Of a DNA stretch of 64,000 bases, positions 56,460 to 64,000 are shown in pieces. The stretch comes from Lonicera japonica (Eukaryota; Streptophyta; Magnoliopsida; Dipsacales; Caprifoliaceae), in NCBI GenBank assembly GCA_021464415.1, contig CM038467.1, positions 52,805,309-52,869,308 on the forward strand, in the 5' to 3' direction. The notes below the pieces were generated by a model that was given only the letters and a program-made list of their open reading frames with translations, had not been told where the DNA came from and ran no database searches. The position numbers were made by a program, and so were the translations under genes. The stretch's first letter is position 1. Every line of letters starts with the position of its first letter.

Positions 56460-58014
56460 TGTAGATACCCCAATCCGTGATCCCACAAGAACCATAAAAA
56501 CTATCGAAAAAACACCTTTTGAAGTCCAGGGCTCACCCACACACTATAAACTATTTCGGGGAAGTTTGTTGTCTAAACAAATCTGTTTCTAAAAGGGTTT
56601 GTCGTACGATAAATCAGTTTATAGCATGACAAACCTCCATTTATCGCGCGACAAGTTTTCCAAACAGACCAATTACTTTCTAACACATCATTTTATTAGA
56701 AACATCACTTCAGCCGTATGCCGCGCGACATATGGCCATTTGTCACACGACATTTCCATCTTCTTGGGGAATGTCGCGCGACAAACCCTCCCCAAGGGTT
56801 TAAGGACAGCAACCTTGCTTTCAAAAGTGCTATTATTCTTTCTAATTTTATGATTTTTTCAAATATCATGGAGGTCAAATTATAGTCTCGTCAAATTCTT
56901 GAGGAATTCCAGAGTCCTTTCTCAACAACCGACGAGTTATATTTTGGAGTTGAATTCTCGAAAATATCTAAAGAAGAAAAACCAATATCCATCAGAGTAT
57001 CTTTGGTCGCATTATATTTTCTCTCTTTCTTTCTTATATATCGTCAGGAAGGTAATTAAAGTCTCTTCTAGTAATTAAGTTATATATATTTGTCTACTTG
57101 TTTTATCATAATCATCCTTAGGAGTAAAATTGTTATATCTGTTGTTCTGTTCACTTTCTTATTGGATAAACTTATTGTCAAGTTATTGATAATTTACCAT
57201 TTTCAATCAAAACCTCTTTTTAAAACCCTGATAAAATCATTTGCAAAACCAGAAGAAGTAAGGCCATTTATTATCCGGATAAAACCAAGTTTTCAAAACC
57301 CGAATTTATAAAGTTTACTTAGGAATTAAACTCAGATAATTATGTCTCCCATATTGACTGTAATGTGCCTGATACACTATCCTCAAGAGTTAAATTTCAT
57401 ATCAAATCAATTTCGATAAGATCCGATATTTTTTAAATTAACCAAACGAGAAAATTGATATTGTTATCTAAGGAAACGATATCGGCTCACTCTCATTTCA
57501 AAATAGATAAGATAAACTTTTGTCACTAGTAATCAGACTTTGACAAAACCAAAACATCGAATACAAGGTTTTCATCTCTTTCCCTGTTCTTCCCAAAATC
57601 AGGTTTTCGTGATATATTTCCAGAAAGTGGTAGAATATTAGTAAAAGCATTTAAGTTTCCTAACATAGAATAAACATATAAGACCATCAGAGACTGAAAG
57701 AGCGAAACGAGTGCTTAACACCTTCCCAATAAGTAATATAGTTCTCGAACCCTATAGAATCATAGTTTCGTATACCAACATGTAAGGAAAAGGCTTATAT
57801 ATAGCCTTTCCCTTTACACCCCTCTTTTGTCCATTTTTTTGTAAAACGCACTGGCAACTCTAAAATGAACCCTCCTGCATCTAGAATAGGATATAGGGAC
57901 ACACTATAGAAATTATTCACACATAAAAGCAAATGAAATAATGGAATCCTTTCCAACATTTCAAACTCCCAACTAGAGGTTGAGACTCGGGGGTTGCATT
58001 TGCGGATTCTCACA
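56460..58014 (+). repeat. 3' LTR of the Tat-type Gypsy element
   Basis: It begins TGTAGATACCCCAATCC after a purine-rich GAGTCGAGAGGGTT (polypurine tract) and ends GCGGATTCTCACA, 1555 bp. It is collinear with the solo LTR at 32520-34059, including the GAGACTGAAAGAGCG...AACACCTTCCC block. Six TTGTCGCGCGACAA-type sites lie at about 56598, 56618, 56641, 56717, 56739 and 56771. The TATA segment seen at 32860 is missing, so this LTR probably lacks its promoter. No matching target duplication is found on the left because the 5' part of the element is lost. Confidence 0.82.
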
Positions 58015-59040
58015 ACATGATTGTACAAAAGAGGTTTTAATCCTCGCCTGTTGGATTATTAATTATACATACTCCACATGACGGATTTTTTAAAATGACT
58101 TTCTTTCAATAAAATTTTAAGTGAAAGTAACTTTTCACCAGTCATCTGTATGCAATACCATAATTAACCGAATCCCGAAGGTCTAAATATTTTAACGGGA
58201 TTTGAGGGCGTCACAACTTTTATTTGTTGACAATGAATGGATCCAAATTTAAAGTTAGAATTATAAAGGCCCAGCTAATATAGGATTAAAAGTTATACAT
58301 TATTCGAACTATTATTTATATGTTTATTTTTTTTAGTCTTTCTAATATAACTATAACATTTCACACCGGTTCACTATTGATTGATTCTCCAAATGTTGTT
58401 AAATACGTATTAATTATTTTTATAAAAAAAAATTATTCTTTCTGTCACTTCTTTCTTTTGGGTTTTTTATATTTTATGTTTCATTTTTTTTAATCTTTAA
58501 AAAAGATATATTTTTTAATGTAAATAAGACTTTCGTTAATAAACTATACTGAATTTTTAATGTAAATTGTATCTTAAGTAAACTTGTATAAACTGTTTTG
58601 AGATGTGGAGTGACTTTTCTGTACAATTAAATGTGGACGTGATTATCCATAACGGTTTTAACTCTCACGTGTTGGATTATTGATTATACAGACTCCACAT
58701 GATGGATTTTCAAAATGAGGCTTTAACATAAAATGAGACTTTAACATATGACTTTCTTTCGATAAAATTTTAATTTGTAGTAGTTTTTCACCCGTTGTCT
58801 GCGTACAACACCATAATTAACTGTGTCCCAGAGGTCTAAACATTTTAAAAGGATCCGGGGCGTCACAACCCTTATTTGTTGACAATGAAATGGCCCAAAT
58901 TTAAAGTTAGAATTATAAAGGCCCAGCTAATATAAGATTAGAAATTCTAAATTGGTCAAGCTATTATTTTATGTCAATTTTTTTAATTTGTCTAATATAA
59001 CTATAACATGTCGCACTAGTTCATTATTAATTGATTCTAC

Positions 59041-60356
59041 TGTAGGGAATTAGGGCAGTAATCATGCATCGCATACACTAATTTACGCACTAATCTTAAA
59101 CCCTAGGATTTATGATGTTCAATAAAATCGACAGAAGACATACCTTATGTGTGATTTGATGTTACTAAAACGAACCGGATGGATCGAATCCTTCTGTTGT
59201 TGTCGTCCTTAGCGTAGAAATTACGACGCCTCTACGGTATGCACACACGAACGGGATGAGATCCTTGCTTGGTGTACTAGCGCCTTCTAGGGTTCTCTCT
59301 CTGGCCTCTCTGAGTTTCCTTGACGGCCAAGATGAATAAAGGTTCCCTTTTATAAGAGAACTCTAGTGAGAACCCTAAGCAACAAACGAACTGGGCCCAA
59401 GTCCAACTTGGCCCGTTTTAATTCGTTTTGATCCAACTCGTTTTGGTGTGCGACCCTGTAGGTTTTACACTCTTTGGCAGTATAAATAAAAGCCCATTTT
59501 ATTATACGAATAGTAAGCGGTCTCTAGTAAAACATTACTATTATCCAAAGGGTATAAAGGTCAAAAACGACACAACCTTAAATTGATATTCCAAATATTA
59601 ACTCCTTTTGTCAATCGATATCTAGATTGAACACAAGATTAGGCAAGTGTCATTCTTGTATAGTTCAATCTTATTTCTTGATATCTAAGTATAATTAATC
59701 TAAAACAAATGACATCTCATTTGTGCATGGCCATGCTTATATTAATTACACTTATCAAGGGGCCCAACGATATCTCTCTCAATATACGAGAGTGACAAAT
59801 CCCATCTTGATCAACCACATACCTCTACATAGTTCATAGTATACTCGGTCATCATCTTTATAATTACTCGATCAAGAGCAACGTTTGATAATGCCTGACA
59901 TGCTAATCCCTATGTTGGTAACCATGGCGATATCAGGTCTAAGGATAATACGATATCACAAATGGGGAACATCACTGATGACATTATGTAACACTCCTCG
60001 CAGTGTCCCCAAAGCGGGTCAGTTCAATACCTTGTTCCCTAACAAGTATCAGTATGTTCAGCTTGATATTTCCATATCCATGACTTGTGGAACATAATCA
60101 TCAGCTGACCCATACTCTAATCATTATATCAATGTGATCCTAGGTTATTGACATATGATTAGGGACATCTAAATAATATTATTATAACATTACTAGCATC
60201 CCACAATCAAGTCACGTACTTGATGAACTAGTATTAATATATATTATTTACAAGAGAATATAAAGTATAATAAATAAACTTTATAAATAACAATAAGCAT
60301 AAAATATCCAAGTACAAATCATAATCTATGAAAAGTCCTAGGACATATCTCTTTCA
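59041..60356 (-). repeat. Solo LTR inserted in the higher-order repeat
   Basis: The boundaries are TGTAGGGAATTAGGGCAG and TATCTCTTTCA, 1316 bp, with a perfect duplication TCTAC (59036-59040, 60357-60361). The interrupted site matches GATTCTCCAAATGTTG in neighbouring modules. On the minus strand it starts TGAAAGAGATATGTCCTAGG and has TTATAAAAGGGAACC about 310 bp before its end, so that is taken as the transcribed direction. It is probably from Copia. The 70-codon frame at 59885-60097 has no domain. Confidence 0.85.
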
Positions 60357-61380
60357 TCTACAAATGTTGTTGAATACTTATTAAATTTTTTTGGCGGTGA
60401 TGCATACACCCCCCAAAATACTTTGTAACACATACTCCCATTTTTCATACAATCTTTGATAACCGAATAAGTATTGAGTATAAACTTGACAATGCCTTAC
60501 TCAGTTATCAAGGACCAAATATACACGTTCATACTCGGCTCTCAAGAACCGAGTAACAGACACCTTACTCAGTTACGAATGATTGAATGAAAGCGGGAGT
60601 ATTACCAAATATTTTATGAAGTGTATATATCTCCACCCCTCTTTTTTTAAGAAAAAAAAAATATTCTTTCTCTCTTCTTTCTAGCTTTCGGATTTATTAA
60701 ATTTTATGTCTTTTTTTTAATGTTTCATTTTTTAAAATTTTTAAAAGAAGATACATTATTTATTTTTGATATAATTGTTTATATTATTAACTTAAAAAAA
60801 TGACTCATTTTAAATTTTCACACAGAACTATCTATATCTTAAGACTGACCTTGATAAGGAGCACGCGTGTGATTTGAACCCATGATATTGAAATTGTAAA
60901 ATACTAATATTATACACATTAAAAAAAATAAGAATGTACACGCATTGCGTGTCCTTCCGTATTCTGGTTAGTATTTAAAGGATCTAACACGATGTGAGTC
61001 ATTAAGAGCTTTCTAGAGAGACTTGACATGTTACATTTAGCTGTCCCAAGTAGTACATAGTTAAGATGTGTGGTGGAGATCAACTCTTGGGTCAAGAATT
61101 CTCTTATTATTATTGATGTGGGCTCTTTGTCTTTCTATGTTTGTTTTAAGTAACAAATAGTTTGCCAAGTTTCTTGGTTCAATGGAATAAGATTTACCTA
61201 GAATAATTTTGAGCTTGATTTAGTGTTTTCAAAGTCGATTTTTGGAATTATTAAAATAATGTTTGACCAGCAACAAATACACATCATGAGTGAAAATTAG
61301 TAAAAGTACGTAAAAGTTGACATGAACACTCCATGGAATAACCTTAAAAAAATAATAAGCAACCAGTAGCCGTAAACATC

Positions 61381-61440
61381 ATACACTCAACTGTCCAAGT
61401 GGTATAGAGTGGAAATGTGTGGTGGAGATTAAATCCTAGG
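61381..61440 (+). repeat. SINE-head-like motif repeated within the array tail
   Basis: CTGTCCAAGTGGTATAGAG followed by GGTGGAGATTAAATCCTAGG has the rough layout of tRNA A and B boxes. Related copies are at 61040-61095 and 63605-63660. The B box is poor, so this is a weak call. Confidence 0.35.
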
Positions 61441-64000
61441 TCTAGAATTCTCTTATTATTAGTGATGTGGGTTTTGTCTTTCTATGTTTGGTTAAGTAAA
61501 TAAAAGCCAACCAAGTTTCTTGGTTAAGTGGTATAAAGTTGTTATTGAAATAATTTTGAGATCGATTTAGAGTTCTTAACGTTGATTCCCAGTATTATTA
61601 AGATGTTTGGCTAATGACAATCACAAACTACAAGTGCAAATTACTAGAAGTGCACAAAAACTAGTTAAAACACTCCATAAAATAACCATCGAAAATTGAG
61701 GTATGATTAACATAGTTGGTTTGGGTAATTTCTAAACACTAGGATGGGTATCCTAGTGGTCAGGTTCAACATGCTACTTATACCTTGCATTACACTATTT
61801 TCATATATGGAATTCTACTATTATATAAAACCTTATTTTTGTATAAAACTTATATAGTTATCATTGAGCCCAATTTTGGCTTAGTCCCATTTTCTAACAG
61901 TCTTGCAGGATAAGCTTCGTGGGTGGCGTGCAGTATTTCTCCCTAGAAGCATCTGATGACTTGGATCATTTGTAGTCCTTATGTTAAGGACTAAAGATGT
62001 ATACTTTTTTGAGACTTATAAAATCTATGTAATGTAAATAAGACATTCGTTAATAAATTGGATTGAATTTCTGATGTAAATTGTATTTCAAGTAAACTTG
62101 TATAAACTATTTTGGAGATGTTGAGTGGCTTTTCTATACAATTAAATGTGGACGTGATTGTACAAAAGCTGTTTAAATTCTCACCCGTTGGATTATTGAT
62201 TATACAGACTCCACATGACGGATTTTTCAAAATAAGGCTTTAACATAGGACTTTCTTTCAATAAAATTTTAATTTATATATAGTAAATTTTTACCCGCTG
62301 CCTGCATACGGTACCATGATTAACCAGGTTTTGGAGGTGTACACCTCTTAACGGGATTTAGAGTGTCACAACATTTATCTGTTGACAATGAAAGGAGCCA
62401 AATTTAAAGTTATAATTATAAGGGCCTAGCTAATATAAGATTAAAAGTTATACATTAGTCGAACTATTATTTATATGCCTATTTTTTTTAATCTTTCTAA
62501 TATACCTATAACATTTCGCACCAGTTCACTATTGATTGATAATCCAAATGTTGTTAAATACTTATTAATTCTTTTCTTTCTTTTTTTTCAGAAAAAAATT
62601 TATTCTTTCTATCTCTTCTTTCTTTTGGGTTTATTATATTTTATGTCTTTTTTATGTTTCATTTTTTTAATCTTTAAAAAAATATATAATTTTTAATGTA
62701 AATAAGACTTTTGTTAATAAACTGGACTGGATTTTTAATATAAATTGAATCTCAAGTAAACTTGAATAAACTATTTTGAGACGTGGAGTGACTTTTTTTT
62801 ACAATTAAATGTGGATGTAATTGTAAGAAAACAGTTTTAATTATTGCATGGTGGATTATTAATTATACAGATTCCACATGACGGGTTTTTCAAAATGAAG
62901 CTTTAACATAAAATGAGGTTTTAACGTGTGACTTTCTTTCAATAAAATTTTAATTTATAGTAACTTTTCACATAACGTTTGCGTACGACACCATGATTAA
63001 CTCTACTCAGGAGGTCTGAACTTCTTGACGAAATTCGAAGTGTTACAACCTTTGTGTGTTGATAATGAAAGAGCCCAAATTTAAAGTTAGAATTATAAAG
63101 GTCCAATTAATATAAGATTAGAAGTTCTACATTGGTCAAGCTATTATTTTATGCCTATTTTTTTTTTAAGCTTTCTAATATAACCATAATATTTCGCACT
63201 AGTTCACTATTAATTGATTTTCCAAATGTTGTTGAATACCTATTAATTTTTTTAAGAAAAATTTCTCTCTCTCTCCCCCTTTTTTTTGGGTTTATTATAT
63301 TTTATGTCTTTTTATGTTACATTAACAAAAGATATAATTTTTTTAATTACATAATTAAATAAAAAATATAAATTATTTTAAATTTTTACCCAAAACCCTC
63401 TAAATTTTAAAATTAACCTTGATAAGGAGCACGCGTGTGATTTGAACCCATTATATTAAAATTAAAAAACACTAAACATTATACACTTAAAAAAAAGTTA
63501 AACGTGTATACACATCCCGTGTCTTTTGTGTTTGGTTATTATTTAAAGGATCTGACATGATGCGAATCATTAAGAACTTTTTAGAGGGACTTGACATGTT
63601 ACACTCAACTGTCCCAAGTAGTACAAAGTGGAGATGAGTGGTGGAGATCAAATGCGGGGTCTAGAATTCTCTTATTATTATTGATGTGGGCTCTTTGTCC
63701 TTCTATGTTTGTTTTAAGTTAATAAATAGCTTACCTAGTCTTTTCTCTCAATGATATAAAATTATTATTGGAATAATTTTAGACGAATGTTATTTATATT
63801 TTATAAAATATTTGATAATATTTTGTTTTTTATTGACACAATAATAAGTGACTGAATTTATATTACTCGCCTGATAACAAGTAAGTAAAAAATTTCAATG
63901 TTTTATTCGTTTATCATCGAGTGAGTAACATGTACTTGCTCGTTTATCATCGAACGAGTAACATATACTTTTACACTTGTCACTAGACGAATGAAATATA

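Larger units (their letters stand above)
58015..64000. repeat. Higher-order tandem repeat array, reaching the window end
   Basis: A module beginning GTTGGATTATTGATTATACA...CCACATGACGGATTTT and containing TTTTCACC, GGTCTAAA, GTCACAAC...TGTTGACAATGAA and CCAAATTTAAAGTTAGAATTATAAAG starts near 58048, 58660, 62190 and 62850. The second and fourth modules are followed by a longer tail (AACCTTGATAAGGAGCACGCG, about 60850 and 63418; GGTGGAGATCAA, 61075 and 63642). A-B-tail is therefore repeated as one unit of about 2.8 kb once the solo LTR at 59041 is set aside. No gene was found; open frames in it are shadows. Confidence 0.75.

Overview
The window is nuclear DNA from a flowering plant, most likely a eudicot. 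It is AT-rich and gene-poor, and almost everything in it is mobile-element sequence. The evidence is plant Copia and Ty3/Gypsy proteins, Cassandra and other TRIM elements, Tourist, hAT and Mutator-type MITEs, tRNA-derived SINE heads, and two plant-specific transcription-factor families. No prokaryotic gene organisation, CRISPR array or rRNA operon is present. All boundaries were read by eye from terminal motifs and target-site duplications (TSDs).

The clearest host gene is an IAA33-type Aux/IAA gene on the minus strand (exon 1 at 3935-3514, exon 2 at 960-879). It encodes about 167 residues. Its 2.55-kb intron holds a non-autonomous Mutator-like element with a perfect 9-bp TSD. From 4.2 to 11 kb there are MITEs, SINE heads, a LINE RNase H relic and a GC-rich double hairpin, but no gene.

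At 11.0-18.2 kb lies a four-level nest. A hAT-like MITE with an 8-bp TSD was hit by a TRIM (176-bp LTRs, TSD AATAT). The TRIM contains a Copia copy with only one LTR, joined to it at the shared primer-binding site. Inside that Copia, in antisense, is an uninterrupted 247-codon LOB-domain (LBD) reading frame where integrase core, reverse transcriptase and RNase H should be. The TRIM also has tRNA-like A and B boxes on either side of its primer-binding site.

From 18.4 to 25.4 kb a segment of about 3.5 kb is present twice in tandem, with copy-specific MITE insertions that order the events. From 25.4 to 36.7 kb there is a cluster of TGCAAAGTTAAGTTTGCA palindromes, SINE heads, a Tourist MITE, a hAT element carrying a solo Gypsy LTR, and a second, complete TRIM (35088-35972).

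From 36.7 to 58.0 kb a decayed Copia (5' LTR, gag, protease, integrase, RT) is interrupted by a solo LTR and then fused mid-RT to the integrase of a Tat-type Gypsy element. The Gypsy part carries antisense ORFs (one with a plant mobile domain), a 69-bp tandem array, and a 3' LTR at 56460-58014. It has been hit by four more LTRs, including a Cassandra solo LTR with a recognisable 5S rRNA promoter. From 58.0 kb to the end lies a higher-order tandem repeat carrying one more solo LTR.

No autonomous element is intact. Many of the nonsense mutations are C-to-T or G-to-A. The points most worth a second look are the TRIM/Copia composite, the LBD frame inside it, the palindrome-plus-TATA promoter modules shared by LTRs and antisense ORFs, and the IAA33 intron insertion.
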